Assembly: GCF_000377705.1 (NCBI RefSeq)
Contig: NZ_KB898625.1
Span: 310,001-374,000, forward strand
DNA: 64,000 nt
Origin: Salsuginibacillus kocurii DSM 18087
GTDB lineage: Bacteria > Bacillota > Bacilli > Bacillales > Marinococcaceae
Direction: 5' to 3'
Positions within the stretch are counted from its first letter, which is position 1; each line of letters begins with the position of its first letter. Position numbers and translations under genes: made by a program. The notes under the pieces are model-generated. The model searched no databases. It worked only from the letters and a program-made list of their open reading frames with translations, and was not told the origin of the DNA. Below, in pieces: positions 37,443 through 47,209 of the stretch.

Positions 37443-38876
37443 TTAATTCATTTGTACACTGCCTTGAGTTTGGGAGAGGAAATTCTGAGTGTAATAGGTT
37501 TCTCCATGCAAGAGCGAAACGCCAATGCCCACTTGTTCAACCCCTTCTCGTAAAATACCTCCGCGGTGACTGATTGAATTCATCAACCCTCGATGGGAAG
37601 AAAATGGACTAATATAAGCGCTGGAAATATTCTCAGAAACAAACAAGTAACCGCTTGGGATCTCTTCTCTCACCCGCTGCAAGGCCCGCATTCCTTCGGG
37701 GGATTCATGGCTGAAATAATTTCGCTGGGCCATATCAAGGCTATGTTGAAAAGCAACCTCTGAAACTGTCGCGTTAAGTGGCAAGACAGTCTGTCCATGT
37801 GCCACACGCGCCACATTTAAGAAATCATACATTTCAGCTTGATAATCTTGTTCCATTTGCAAAAGCGTCTCGTGATCTCTATTCAACATCGCTTGTCTCG
37901 TCGGATAATTAACCGTGCCATCCGTTACTTTCATCGCCACCAGTTTATCTTGCTGATGCTGGTCGTATTGCAAGGTTACTCTGTAATCTGATGGATCTTC
38001 TTCAACAAGCGCCTCTGCTTCTGACTCATTCATGCCAAGCTGCACACCAACTGCAGACTCAAAAGGTGACTTAGAAGTTGACAGGGCAACCACCTCTCCA
38101 TCGCGAAGACCAAATCGAGCAAAGTTCTCATACGCATCATGATATGTATGCCACTCAAACCCTAGTCTAGCCGTTGTTACCCGCTCTGGTTCCCCGTGAA
38201 AAGCTTCAAGCTCTGACTGGGTGTCCCCAATTGCCATCCCTTGTACCACCCATGGTTCCTGTGGTTCAGTGTCCACTTCAATCCCTTGCCTCTGCTGTTG
38301 GTCCAGCCGTTCAATAAACGTAATAGCTTCCGCCCGCGTCATATCACTTAACCGGTCAAAACGTTCAAGTTCGCCTCCTTGACGATAGCCTTGACCAACC
38401 GTGAGCCCCGCATCATACATCCAACGAATCGCACCGAATGGCTCACTCGTCCCCCCATTTAAATGCGAAAACGTCCGGGCTAATGTTTCACGGAGAACCG
38501 GCTGGTTTTTAGCGGCAGAATCATGTAAGCCTTGTAGAGGCGGTCCATGCGGTTCTAATTGTGCATAATAAGGATCTGCCCAGTGCGAGCCAGTTGTTTC
38601 CTGTTCGTTCTCTATTCCGTAAAACCGTGTCAGCATCGTCGTAAATTCTGCTTCCGTCAAAGTTTGGCTTGGTCGAAAACTTCCGTCCCCATACCCTTCA
38701 ATTAATCCTTCTTCAAGCCCCCACTGAATATTGCCGTAAGCCCAATGGCTATCATTTACGTCTGCAAATGCTGCGGCGTCTGGAGCACTCTTTGTTTCTG
38801 ACACTGTCCCTAACCCTACACTGACTGCAAACATACCAACGAGCAGGCTACAACCTGCCCGAACTCCCACTTTCAC
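37443..38876 (-). CDS. Secreted SLH-domain protein with C-terminal CAP (SCP/PR1) domain
   Basis: A 477-residue exported protein with a signal peptide (about 1-30). S-layer-homology modules (about 35-190) include FADVNDSHWAYGNIQWGLEE, GYGDGSFRPSQTLTEAEFTT and MTRAEAITFIERL. A CAP-associated region (about 210-325; VQGMAIGDTQSELEAFHGEP) precedes the CAP domain (about 345-475) with LNVARVAHG, NYFSHESPEG and the SENIS stretch. CAP proteins of Bacillus (YlbC, YkwD type) are wall-linked with unclear function. It should sit in the S-layer or wall. Confidence 0.9.
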   Translation of the reverse strand: MKVGVRAGCSLLVGMFAVSVGLGTVSETKSAPDAAAFADVNDSHWAYGNIQWGLEEGLIEGYGDGSFRPSQTLTEAEFTTMLTRFYGIENEQETTGSHWADPYYAQLEPHGPPLQGLHDSAAKNQPVLRETLARTFSHLNGGTSEPFGAIRWMYDAGLTVGQGYRQGGELERFDRLSDMTRAEAITFIERLDQQQRQGIEVDTEPQEPWVVQGMAIGDTQSELEAFHGEPERVTTARLGFEWHTYHDAYENFARFGLRDGEVVALSTSKSPFESAVGVQLGMNESEAEALVEEDPSDYRVTLQYDQHQQDKLVAMKVTDGTVNYPTRQAMLNRDHETLLQMEQDYQAEMYDFLNVARVAHGQTVLPLNATVSEVAFQHSLDMAQRNYFSHESPEGMRALQRVREEIPSGYLFVSENISSAYISPFSSHRGLMNSISHRGGILREGVEQVGIGVSLLHGETYYTQNFLSQTQGSVQMN

Positions 38877-39017
38877 GTGCTGTCACACCCCTTATTTTTT
38901 TAATACCGCTCTTCATTGTAATCGCTTGGCTGGAAAAAACAAGCGCAGCAATCCAATTTTAATCATTCCGTAAAAAATGTAGAAAAAGGAGCCACCGTAC
39001 CGACACAGAGTAAATAA

Positions 39018-39050
39018 AAACTCAGTGAAAAGAAGTCTTTTCACTGAGCG
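39018..39050 (-). terminator. Terminator of the chemoreceptor gene
   Basis: CTCAGTGAAAAG pairs perfectly with CTTTTCACTGAG around four bases, followed by T-rich sequence on the minus strand, 19 bp after the stop codon. Confidence 0.9.
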
Positions 39051-39068
39051 CTATCTTTATAAAAACAT

Positions 39069-40769
39069 TTACACATCAAACTTGCGCACCGACTGCTGCA
39101 GCTCTTCCGCCATGCGCGAAAGAGTTTCCGCCGCTGAAGAAATCTCTTCCATCGACGCATTTTGTTCTTCAGCCGAAGCGGCAATGTGTTGAGTGGAACC
39201 GCTAGATTGTTCAACCATACGTGCTGTTTCTTCCGCTGTTTCCACCATCGTTTCTGCATTGGCCGTCACTTGCTGCACCAAAGAAGACACTTCATTCACC
39301 TGTTCACTGACTTCTTGGGTCGCGCCGGTAATCTCGGTGAACGTCTGACCGGCTTGATCGACGTATGATTTTCCTGTTTCTACTGCCTGACGTCCATCGG
39401 AAATGGACTGAACGGAGACATCGATATCGTTCTGGATATCTTGAATCATTTCATTGATTTGTTCTGCGGATTGGCCGGATTGTTCAGCCAGCTTGCGGAC
39501 CTCATCTGCTACAACCGCAAACCCTTTCCCGTGTTCGCCTGCCCGGGCTGCCTCAATGGCCGCGTTTAAGGCAAGCAAATTGGTCTGCTCGGAGATGTCG
39601 GTAATCAGCTTTACGATCTCGCCAATTTTTGAAGATTTTTCGCCTAGCTGCTCTACCACCTGCGATGTCGCTTCCGTGCGGGCTTTGATCGTATCCATCT
39701 GATCCACCGTCTGCGCGACCACCCGTTCCCCGTCTTTGGCATTTTTAGAAGTATTCAAGGCCGAATCATTCACAGTCTCAATGTTTTCGGAAATTTGCGC
39801 CATGCCTTTTGAAATATCCGAAACGACATTGCCTACCCGCTCGGACTGGCCGGAATGACGATCGGCTGTTGCCGACAGCTCCTGGATGGCTTCTGTAATT
39901 TCCTCTGTAGCTTTACTCGTTTCCGTGGCGCTTGCGGTTAACTGTTCAGAAGAAGCAGCCACCTGGTCCGACGTTTCAGCTACTTGCTTTAACAGGTCTT
40001 TCAAATTGATTTTCATGGCGTTATAAGCCGTCGATAACTGCCCGATCTCATCCCGGGAATCATCTTCCACATCCGTGGTAAAATCGCCCTTGCCGGCACC
40101 CTGCAAAGCCTCATTTATATTGTTCAAACGCCTTCCCATCCGGCGGGTAATCATTAAAATGACAGCGCCGGCCAGTAGAAGAGTTGCAATCAAGACAATG
40201 AGGACAACCCCCATGATGGAAGAAACGGTATCATTAATATATTCCTGCGACGCACCGACAAAAAGCATGCCCACCACTTCGTCATCGTCATTTTCAAGCG
40301 GCATGTAAGCCGTTTGTTTATCAGTACCGAGAATGTCCTGCTGGCCGTACAGCCTATCCCCCTGGTCGAGAACGACATCCACCGTCTCTCCTTCTGCCGG
40401 AGAATCAAGCGCTCGTTCTCCCTCAATGATTAAGTTGGTCGTAACAGGATCGCGCTCACGAAAAATGGTCACTAACCCGCCGGTCGTCTCTCCAATTTGG
40501 TCAGCGATTTCTTCATTTTGCTCGACTTCTGTATCTCCTTTGTAGAGAGAGCCGTCTTCAATCTGCCATTCACCATCATCCATCGTTTCAAGCATGTAGG
40601 AAGCAAGTTCCAGGTCACTGCCTGCTTTTTCTGCAGCCGCTTCTTCCACCCCGTCCGTTACTTGCTGCTGCACAACAAACCCGATGGCTGTGGCGAAAAT
40701 GATTAGTATCGCTAACACCGCAACGTTTAATTTCAAACCAATCGTCCACTTGTTAAGTAAATTACGCAC
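39069..40769 (-). CDS. Methyl-accepting chemotaxis protein
   Basis: A 566-residue chemoreceptor. The first membrane helix (about 13-33) is followed by a single-Cache-type outer domain (about 35-180; [17 protein letters not shown]), a second helix (about 185-207), HAMP, and a cytoplasmic coiled coil. The signalling tip reads [20 protein letters not shown], followed by [19 protein letters not shown]. It relays a ligand signal to CheA/CheW. A c-di-GMP-I riboswitch with terminator lies directly upstream (40864-40980), so its level should respond to the sessile/motile switch. It is monocistronic. Confidence 0.94.
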   Translation of the reverse strand: MRNLLNKWTIGLKLNVAVLAILIIFATAIGFVVQQQVTDGVEEAAAEKAGSDLELASYMLETMDDGEWQIEDGSLYKGDTEVEQNEEIADQIGETTGGLVTIFRERDPVTTNLIIEGERALDSPAEGETVDVVLDQGDRLYGQQDILGTDKQTAYMPLENDDDEVVGMLFVGASQEYINDTVSSIMGVVLIVLIATLLLAGAVILMITRRMGRRLNNINEALQGAGKGDFTTDVEDDSRDEIGQLSTAYNAMKINLKDLLKQVAETSDQVAASSEQLTASATETSKATEEITEAIQELSATADRHSGQSERVGNVVSDISKGMAQISENIETVNDSALNTSKNAKDGERVVAQTVDQMDTIKARTEATSQVVEQLGEKSSKIGEIVKLITDISEQTNLLALNAAIEAARAGEHGKGFAVVADEVRKLAEQSGQSAEQINEMIQDIQNDIDVSVQSISDGRQAVETGKSYVDQAGQTFTEITGATQEVSEQVNEVSSLVQQVTANAETMVETAEETARMVEQSSGSTQHIAASAEEQNASMEEISSAAETLSRMAEELQQSVRKFDV

Positions 40770-40863
40770 TATTCTACCCCTTTCCCATAATAATAGTTTA
40801 ATATGTCTTTTTGACTAGTCGATAGTATTCACAAAAACAACCCTACGCCCAAGTATTTTACAC

Positions 40864-40896
40864 ACAAAAAACACCGTCTTCTTAAAAAGACCGTGT
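40864..40896 (-). terminator. Riboswitch expression-platform terminator
   Basis: On the minus strand ACACGGTCTT pairs, with one mismatch, with AAGACGGTGT and is followed by TTTTTTG. It lies between the c-di-GMP aptamer and the chemoreceptor start (40769), the position of a transcription-control hairpin. Confidence 0.8.
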
Positions 40897-40980
40897 GGCG
40901 ATTGCGCAGCTGGCTGGCATCACTTAGTGTGGAAGCCCCTGAAGCTTTGCGTCCAGCCTTTTCAGACTGTTTGCCAATGA
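40897..40980 (-). promoter_or_regulatory. c-di-GMP-I (GEMM-I) riboswitch aptamer
   Basis: The minus strand contains the class hallmarks in order: GGCAAAC, a hairpin closed by a GAAA loop (AGTCTGAAAAGGCT), the invariant GGACGCAAAGC, a second hairpin arm (GGGGCTTC), then ATGCCAGCC and CAGCTGCGCAAT. ATTG at the 5' side and CAAT at the 3' side can close the base stem. A terminator and a chemoreceptor gene follow, a typical target of this riboswitch class. Confidence 0.85.
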
Positions 40981-41154
40981 TATTTAATTTAAATTTGTAA
41001 CGACTTATGTAATGTATCATAAGGCTCAGCTAAGATCAATAACTAGAGGAAAATGAAAGTAAAAATTTCCTTTTTAATGAAGGAACTCTTTTCCTCACTT
41101 TCATGCCGGCTTTCTAAACATGCAGGCTAAGCAAAGCATCCTTGTGACTTATTG

Positions 41155-41187
41155 AAAAAAAAGAGCTCTCCCGGCGCGGGAAGCTCC
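41155..41187 (-). terminator. Terminator after the truncated symporter gene
   Basis: GAGCT..CCCG pairs with CGGG..AGCTC, followed on the minus strand by eight T. It lies 15 bp after the stop codon at 41202. Confidence 0.88.
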
Positions 41188-41201
41188 TTCAATGACCATT
41201 T

Positions 41202-41564
41202 TTATTGCTGCTGTTTCACTTTGGATTCCCTACTTTTTGCATGTTTCACACCTTTAATGCTGTCGCGGTAAAAGATCGGATCAATCCCCGATTTCTGCTG
41301 GTCTTGAAAATCTTTAAGCGCACGGACGGCAATGTGCGCCAGCAAGGCAACCGCGATTAAGTTCACCACGGCCATCGAACCCATAAACAGGTCGGCCATC
41401 TGCCATATAATCTCCAAATCACTCGTGGCACCGATCATAATCATAATCAGAAATGCGATCCGGAAAATGGTCAAATAAATGGGGTTTTCCGAAAGAAATT
41501 GAATGTTGGCCTGACCGAAGTAATAGTTGCAACAGCATTTTCTCAGTACAATACAGCCTATCAA
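41202..41564 (-). pseudogene. 3' fragment of a sodium:alanine symporter (AgcS/AlsT)
   Basis: About 110 codons encode the last two or three membrane helices and tail of an AGCS-family carrier: YYFGQANIQFL, then IMIGATSDLEIIWQMADLFM, then GSMAVVNLIAVALLAHIAV and a charged tail. Intact members are about 450-500 residues. The N-terminal three quarters are missing, and the DNA upstream (41565-41640) shows no matching frame. The terminator is still present, so only the 5' part was lost. Confidence 0.82.
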
Positions 41565-41697
41565 AGGAAGAAGGAAGGCAGTTTCATTTATAATTACCTG
41601 ATTCAGTTGAGAGGTGCAAAATGCTAAATCACAATAAAAAACACAACCTAATTCACAAGGTTTTCCCCAACCTAAAACACAATATATTTAGCAATGA

Positions 41698-41733
41698 AAA
41701 AGGCATGGCGAAAAGCTCCATGCCTTTTGTTGT
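41698..41733. terminator. Terminator of the DUF3221 lipoprotein gene
   Basis: AAGGCATGG pairs with CCATGCCTT around nine bases, with A-run and T-run flanks, so it can work in both directions. The lipoprotein gene at 41843 reads into it from the right. Confidence 0.85.
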
Positions 41734-41842
41734 TTATAATTTTCTTCTTCAACTAACGCCCCAGTTAGGTCAACAATTGTATAAGATTAAAGCAGCCTTT
41801 ACGCCGCTGATGTTACAAATAGTTTTATTGCAGTTGAATTTA

Positions 41843-42196
41843 TCATTCCTCCATAATTTGCACATTATCAGGCGAAGATTGCCCGGGGTAACTATCATTC
41901 ATGTATTCCCACTCAAGTCTTAACAGTTCTCCAATTTCATAAGTAGAAGTATCATCCACAGAATACCAAACAGCTTCATTGCCTTCGCTAAGTAGTTCCT
42001 CCTGTGGTGAATCTATTGCTTCTTCTTTTGTTATATCACTCACAACAAGGATTCTGGAGTCACTTATATCGATTACATGACCCTCCTGAACATTTTCTTT
42101 AGATGGGTCTAATTCGTTACTCGTATTTCCTGTTCCGCATCCAGCAGTAACGATCAGTAGTAGTAAAAATATTAAAAAAAATAAACCCTTTCTCAT
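41843..42196 (-). CDS. DUF3221-type lipoprotein
   Basis: A 117-residue lipoprotein with lipobox VTAGC (Cys20). The mature part contains GHVIDISDSRILVVSDITKE and, near the end, YMNDSYPGQSSPDNVQI, the pattern of DUF3221 proteins (a small OB-like fold; examples are Bacillus YobA-type lipoproteins). The function is unknown. The upstream DNA (42281-42441) is homologous to that upstream of the lipoprotein gene at 1-162. Confidence 0.8.
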   Translation of the reverse strand: MRKGLFFLIFLLLLIVTAGCGTGNTSNELDPSKENVQEGHVIDISDSRILVVSDITKEEAIDSPQEELLSEGNEAVWYSVDDTSTYEIGELLRLEWEYMNDSYPGQSSPDNVQIMEE

Positions 42197-42280
42197 TTCG
42201 TCTCCCCCTTTTTAACAATAGACGAATCAACTTATACGATTGTTGCACAATTCTGCTCATTAGTTTAAGTACAGCTTTTC

Positions 42281-42441
42281 ACAAAATCTCTTGGACTCCT
42301 ACTATAAATTTAACATATATAACCAAAACCTTTTTAAGCACACTAAAATTCACACACAAAATCACAATACATTCACATACCCTCTAATAATTATTTCCGC
42401 CTCTAAGAATTGACCTGTGATTTCATATGTGGATTTTTTCC
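42281..42441. repeat. Dispersed repeat, copy 2, upstream of DUF3221 lipoprotein gene
   Basis: Matches 226-395; the block from TTCACATACCCTCTAATAAT onward is identical for over 30 bases. On the minus strand an open frame (42362-42550) ends inside it with EAEIIIRGYVNVL; copy 1 gives the same ending but with stops just upstream. The repeat may be a leftover gene end or a shared promoter block. Confidence 0.6.
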
Positions 42442-43700
42442 TTAACGAGTGAACTTTTATCGTTTGAAAAAGTGGTGAGGCAAGCATCGGCACCATAATC
42501 TCAGCCACTACCGCGATCCGGTTAAGCTCGCCATAATTAGTAACCGACATCAGCGCTCAAACTATAGCTGCTGGGCTGACACCAGGCCCCTGCATAAGCC
42601 TCTGAAATGGTGTCGGTTTGTACGCCGTTAAAAAGAAGGCCAAAGCAAAGAATCATCAATACGGAAATCCAAGTCGTTTCCAACGCTTATCGCTTCTTTG
42701 AGCCAAGAATCCATAGTCAACCAACGTGCCCTCAAGTAATCCTCCTGCTAGATGGTTACTCCATAGGGCCTTTGTATTTATAAGTAAACAAATTTTCTAT
42801 ATCTCAAATTTTCAAGAATAAGATTTCACGATGTTAGATTATCTTTATGGAACACAAGGTTTTATTCTTATCTTCGTTTCTTCGAACGTTTATATTAAAA
42901 TATATAGGGATTGCAAATTCACTTCCTTGTAGGAAGCATTTATACTCTATGACTAGCAAACAACCGACAGCATACCACCAATTTTAAATTCCTTCTAAGT
43001 AAGATTTAAACCATCATGCCGCCCATATTTCCACAAGGGGTAACATCTTTAATGACTTTTAATGAACATTATTAGAATTGCGTTACCCTTTTGTTACCCT
43101 TAAGGACATTTTTGCCGGCTTAGAATCAACAGATGTTTTAAACGCTTTACGGGAGCACAATTATGATAACGCCTCAGAATTACTCAGTAAGTTTGTAAAA
43201 CAGAATAGCTAAATTGTTAATTCTTCTCTTTAAAAACAGCTATATGCGGGAAGATTTCAGACCGAAGTAGTTCGTACCATTGTGCGTAGGTCGGTCTAAG
43301 CAAGTAACAGAGAGAACTGTAGACATAATTCAAAGCTGGGTTGGATCTCTCATAAGTGGGATCGTTAATTGGTTCTAGTAACCTTTAGTAATCCATTGAG
43401 AGAAACTAGAATAAAAACATTTGTTTTACTAATGTTTTATTTGTTTTCAGATCAATAGAGACTTGATAAACCAAGTCTATTAGGAAATAACTATAACAAA
43501 AATGGACCCTGCTCCAAAGAGAGAGCAAGGAAATGTAACAAAAATGGGTGATGGAAAAAAGGTTGATATGGCTAGGGTTGCCTCCTTCTAGTTTTGGATT
43601 GCTTAAACGCACTCAGACATTTAAAGATAGTCATCGGGGCTTATTTTACCCTTTTTGATAACATAAAAAGTAACAAAATCAAAAAGGAGTTCCAAAAAAT
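42442..43700. other. Gene-poor stretch with coding relics
   Basis: No intact gene in about 1.2 kb. At 43102-43212 the plus strand reads KDIFAGLESTDVLNALREHN, then YDNASELLSKFVKQNS and stop, without a start codon; it is probably the tail of a lost gene. An inverted repeat AGACCGA/TCGGTCT lies at 43259-43297. The stretch looks like the eroded left flank of the defence island. Confidence 0.45.
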
Positions 43701-44190
43701 TTATTTGGCTATGCTCGAGTCAGTACCAAAGATCAAAATCTACATATGCAGTTTGATGCGTTAAAGAATTGGGGCGTGGAAGAGAAAAACGGGGACGAAA
43801 AAAGATCGTCATTTACAAACTCGATCGGATAGGCCGGAGTACCAAACACTTAGTGGATCTAATCAATGACTTTCAGGAGAAAGGCATTAACTTTGTCTCC
43901 ATTAATGAAAACATTGATACAAAAACAGCAATGGGGAAACTCGTCTTTACGAGTTTCAGTGGTCTTGCTCAATTTGAACGGGACATTATCTCAGAAAGGA
44001 CTAAATCGGGATTAGATGCAGCAAGAGCTCTCGGCAGAAAAGGCGGCAGACCACGAAAAGACCAATCCAAGCTGGAATTGGCCTTTAAGAAGTATGATAG
44101 TAAGGAATACAGTATTTAAGAGATATTGGATGCCGCGGGGATAAGCAGAACTACTTTCTACAGGTATTTGGTTACACGAAAGACTCAACG
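43701..44190 (+). pseudogene. Broken serine resolvase, left flank of the defence island
   Basis: The first frame reads FGYARVSTKDQNLHMQFDAL with the catalytic Ser in ARVS. A deletion of roughly 25 codons plus a frameshift near 43780 leads to the second frame with YKLDRIGRSTKHLVDLINDF and LAQFERDIISERTKSGL. A TAA at 44117-44119 interrupts before the C-terminal DNA-binding helices (EILDAAGISRTTFYRYL). An intact Tn3/Tn917-type resolvase is about 185-200 residues. The gene is clearly inactive. Confidence 0.88.
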
Positions 44191-44249
44191 AAAAACTCTA
44201 AAAAAAACGCTCAATTTAATTTGGTTTTTTCAAGGTATACAAATACTCC

Positions 44250-45140
44250 CTATACTGATTTAGCTGGAAAAATGTTAATTAACTTTTCATATAAATCTAC
44301 ACTTAATTTGTGTAGACCTTCCTTATTAGAAAGATATTTTAATGCTCGGTGATGTCGTAGGTCAGAAGGAATATCTTCCATATTTTGAGTAATTGGAATA
44401 ACGATTTTCCCTAATGTATGAGCAATCCCGGTTTCATACATAACATTGGGATTTTTGCCGGTAAAATCGACAATTATTACTTCTGCATAATATATTAAAT
44501 CGAAAATATCCTGAATGAATGTCGAATTGTTCCAAATATCGTCTGCACGACGGCAATCTAATCCCATATGTTGTGTAACCGTTCTAATTGATTGATATGT
44601 ACCATCGAACTGGGGACCAAAAGGCATCATAACAGAAATCAAATTCGGATTCATGGGTTCAGGAGGCACTTTAAATACAGTCGGACTAAAAGTTATTGTT
44701 TTTTCTACAGGAACCCCTTTTGTTTGAGACGATACAAACTCCTTGTTTATTGGCAATACTTGAATCTGATTATTACTATGTACTTTAATACCTAGTTTGT
44801 TAACTTTTAAAACCTGTGACACAGCATCAATACTTTTTTTATGATCAGAACTATCGTTAAAAAGAAAATGATCGGGGTCGAGTAAATGTTTAATTACTTG
44901 GACAATCTCATTAGAAGGCATATTTTCATGTTGAGAAGATAAACTATTTAATTCCTTTAAAACTGAAGTTACCCAACTCGAACGTGTTGACCCATCATGG
45001 ATATAATCAAGATCAATGTTTACAAAAAAGTTTGTCAATTGGCTAGAACTACGGTAAGGAAAATATGTGAAGGGATCATTCCCACAAATCATTTCTGCTA
45101 GTTTTATTAAACTAGTTTTTTTTAACTTCAATATAATCAC
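44250..45140 (-). CDS. Putative abortive-infection protein with deoxyribosyltransferase/TIR-like C-terminal domain
   Basis: A 296-residue protein. The N-terminal part (about 1-70; MICGNDPFTYFPYRSSSQLT, then DYIHDGSTRSSWVTSVLKEL) resembles a module seen at the start of AbiJ-like and other phage-defence proteins. The C-terminal part (about 170-290) starts ISVMMPFGPQFDGTYQSI and contains IVDFTGKNPNVMYETGIAHT, a pattern of nucleoside-deoxyribosyltransferase/TIR-like Rossmannoid domains that may act on nucleotides or NAD. It is divergent from a ThsB-like gene (45305). Both assignments are by motif only. The DNA is AT-rich. Confidence 0.6.
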   Translation of the reverse strand: MIILKLKKTSLIKLAEMICGNDPFTYFPYRSSSQLTNFFVNIDLDYIHDGSTRSSWVTSVLKELNSLSSQHENMPSNEIVQVIKHLLDPDHFLFNDSSDHKKSIDAVSQVLKVNKLGIKVHSNNQIQVLPINKEFVSSQTKGVPVEKTITFSPTVFKVPPEPMNPNLISVMMPFGPQFDGTYQSIRTVTQHMGLDCRRADDIWNNSTFIQDIFDLIYYAEVIIVDFTGKNPNVMYETGIAHTLGKIVIPITQNMEDIPSDLRHHRALKYLSNKEGLHKLSVDLYEKLINIFPAKSV

Positions 45141-45304
45141 TCCTGTAATTCACAATCAAATTTTAACTACTGCTGGTGAGTTTTCCTACTCTATATGGTA
45201 ATCTAACACGTAATGTTCCACTTACGTTACTATTAATTTATTAATTGTTGTATTATAATCTTATTAGGTAAATATTCCCATGAAAATTTCAGAGGAGGTT
45301 GAAA

Positions 45305-45727
45305 ATGGCTCTAATAAACTCACAATTAAAAAATTATCGTTGCTTTATTAGTCATGCTTGGAAATACAATGATTCATATTACAAACTGGTAAACATGCTA
45401 AACGAAGCTCCTCGTTTTAAGTGGAGTAACCATAGTGTTCCTAAACATGATTCGTTAGACACAACATCTAATAAAGAACTTGAAAAAGAACTTAGGGAGC
45501 AAATTGCAGGAACAAACATCGTTATTATTATTTCTGGGATGTATTACGGGCATAGCAAATGGATCTTAAAAGAAATTGAAATAGCTGAAAACATGAATAA
45601 ACCTATCATAGCAATTAAACCCAGAGGACAACAAAAAACTCCATCTGAAATTAAAGTTAAAGCAAATGAACTTATAGGATGGAATACTTATTCAATCGTT
45701 AGTGCGATCAGAAAACATTCTATTTAA
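45305..45727 (+). CDS. ThsB-like TIR-domain (DUF1863) protein
   Basis: The chosen ATG lies 6 bases after GAGGAGG and gives 140 residues; a TTG two codons upstream overlaps the site. It shows the opening YRCFISHAWKYNDSYYKLVN, a central NIVIIISGMYYGHSKWILKE, IEIAENMNKPIIAIKPRG and a WNTYSIVSAI end, all typical of MTH538/DUF1863 TIR-like proteins including ThsB of the Thoeris anti-phage system. ThsB senses phage and makes a cyclic ADP-ribose signal for ThsA. No ThsA-like gene is visible; the neighbours are two other TIR-like-fold proteins. Confidence 0.8.
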   Translation: MALINSQLKNYRCFISHAWKYNDSYYKLVNMLNEAPRFKWSNHSVPKHDSLDTTSNKELEKELREQIAGTNIVIIISGMYYGHSKWILKEIEIAENMNKPIIAIKPRGQQKTPSEIKVKANELIGWNTYSIVSAIRKHSI

Positions 45728-45765
45728 GTATAAAAAAAGAGGGAAATGAACGAAAAGAGCCCTCT

Positions 45766-47121
45766 TTATTTATACAGATCTTCTATAATTTGCTTCAAAT
45801 CCTCAGTAGTTTTATTTTGTTTCTCTAATTCCTTAATAATATAGTTCAAATTGTTAATTGTAGTTCTAATTTGCATTTTATTATGTGGCAATGTAGTAAT
45901 TTTATCTGCTACTTTATTTGCATACTCCCAGTCTTCACATAATGAAGCAAATTCGAGAAGTGTTGCTAATACCCAATAGTCATTTGAACTTAAACCACCA
46001 TGGCGCTCCAAAGCAAAATCAACAAGAGGTTTCAATTTCTCAAAAAGTACCTTTGATTCCTCTTTATCATCGATAAATAATAACGTTAAAGCGTTAATCC
46101 CGGGGTAGTAGTCTCTAGGATCTTCTTCAAAACCCTTGTAATAACATTCTATGGCTTGTTTAAGAGCACCTCTTGCTTTCCTATCTTCCTTTAGGGATAT
46201 TGCTTCAAAGTACTGATCCTTATAAACCCTACCCAATATCCCTAGTGTTTCAGAAGAGTTTCCATATTTTCTGCATATCGAGTTTAAAATTCCAATTGCT
46301 CTCTCACGATCTTTATCTAAATTCCTTCTATTTAAAGCTAGAGCTAATTGCTCTTGAACATTTACACTTTCCTTAACGTTAACAGGGAATGATTCAATGA
46401 CACGTATCATATCACCCCAGCTCTCAACTGCTCTATATGTTAAAAGCAAATCAAATAGCAGCTCATAGGATGAAGTATCAAAATTTCCTATGTCATTTTC
46501 TACTTCCCTTATTTTTTCGATTTGATTGTCTTTAGAATATTTTAGGTAAAAAAGCTTTTCGTGAATCGATTCAATACTAAATAACTTCTCCCTAAAAGCT
46601 TGTGTCTGATCTGGTTTAAGATTCACTCCAGGAAAACCACTGATGAGCTGAAAAAGTGGACTGTCCGGTGAACCTTCTTCTAATGCTTCTTGAAGCCTAA
46701 TTTTAATACTTTCCTTAAGTTTTTTTGATTCATCTCCGGTTAATTCACCATTGGTTAATTCATATGGAATGGCTCGCAAAGGTCCTACGTCAAATGGTAA
46801 GCGAGTATCTTTGGAGAAAAGTAATATTGTAGATTTAGGACGTGCACAATGTCTGATACCCAATTCGTAAAAAACATTCGAGTTGGCAAGTGTTAAATCC
46901 GCTATTACTATCTCTGACAAGAGTAACCTTTCATACATAGGACCATGTATAAACCCACCTAAAGTTTCTTCATCTGCTCTTATTACCTCCATTTCATTTT
47001 CAGCTTCTAAAACCGCAGGTTTTATAGCGCTATTATATATAGAGTCAAAATCTATCACTGTTCGGTCATCTGCTTTTTTGCCAAAAGGCATGGCTACAAA
47101 TGTCAATGGCTTTAAAGGCAT
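45766..47121 (-). CDS. TIR-like/TPR protein with TRAF-binding-type (DUF4071) region
   Basis: A 451-residue protein. The N-terminus (about 1-120) is a nucleotide-binding Rossmannoid domain with FVAMPFGKKADD, EVIRADEETLGGFIHG and IVIADLTLANSNVFYELGIR, akin to the domain in the protein of 44250-45140. The rest is helical repeats with RAIGILNSICRKYGNSSETL, GILGRVYKDQYFEA and YKGFEEDPRDYYPGINALTL. The last pattern matches the MAP3K TRAF-binding (DUF4071) region found in bacterial conflict systems. It may be a sensor or scaffold for the ThsB-like protein, with which it is convergent; that is inference. Confidence 0.68.
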   Translation of the reverse strand: MPLKPLTFVAMPFGKKADDRTVIDFDSIYNSAIKPAVLEAENEMEVIRADEETLGGFIHGPMYERLLLSEIVIADLTLANSNVFYELGIRHCARPKSTILLFSKDTRLPFDVGPLRAIPYELTNGELTGDESKKLKESIKIRLQEALEEGSPDSPLFQLISGFPGVNLKPDQTQAFREKLFSIESIHEKLFYLKYSKDNQIEKIREVENDIGNFDTSSYELLFDLLLTYRAVESWGDMIRVIESFPVNVKESVNVQEQLALALNRRNLDKDRERAIGILNSICRKYGNSSETLGILGRVYKDQYFEAISLKEDRKARGALKQAIECYYKGFEEDPRDYYPGINALTLLFIDDKEESKVLFEKLKPLVDFALERHGGLSSNDYWVLATLLEFASLCEDWEYANKVADKITTLPHNKMQIRTTINNLNYIIKELEKQNKTTEDLKQIIEDLYK

Positions 47122-47209
47122 TGAAATTCTCCTCTCATTTTTCTGGAATAATCAGTTTTAGAAATAATCAGTTTGACTGTTTATTTTCCGTGTAAAATTC
47201 CTTTAATAA

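Noticed and set aside
42362-42550. Minus-strand frame of 62 codons ending EAEIIIRGYVNVL
   Set aside because: The matching copy at 320-395 has stop codons just upstream of the same ending, so coding cannot be shown. Kept only as part of the repeat.
44250-47121. Classic Thoeris system
   Set aside because: A ThsB-like TIR protein is present, but no ThsA (SIR2/SLOG or membrane-effector) gene is visible, so the locus cannot be called Thoeris.
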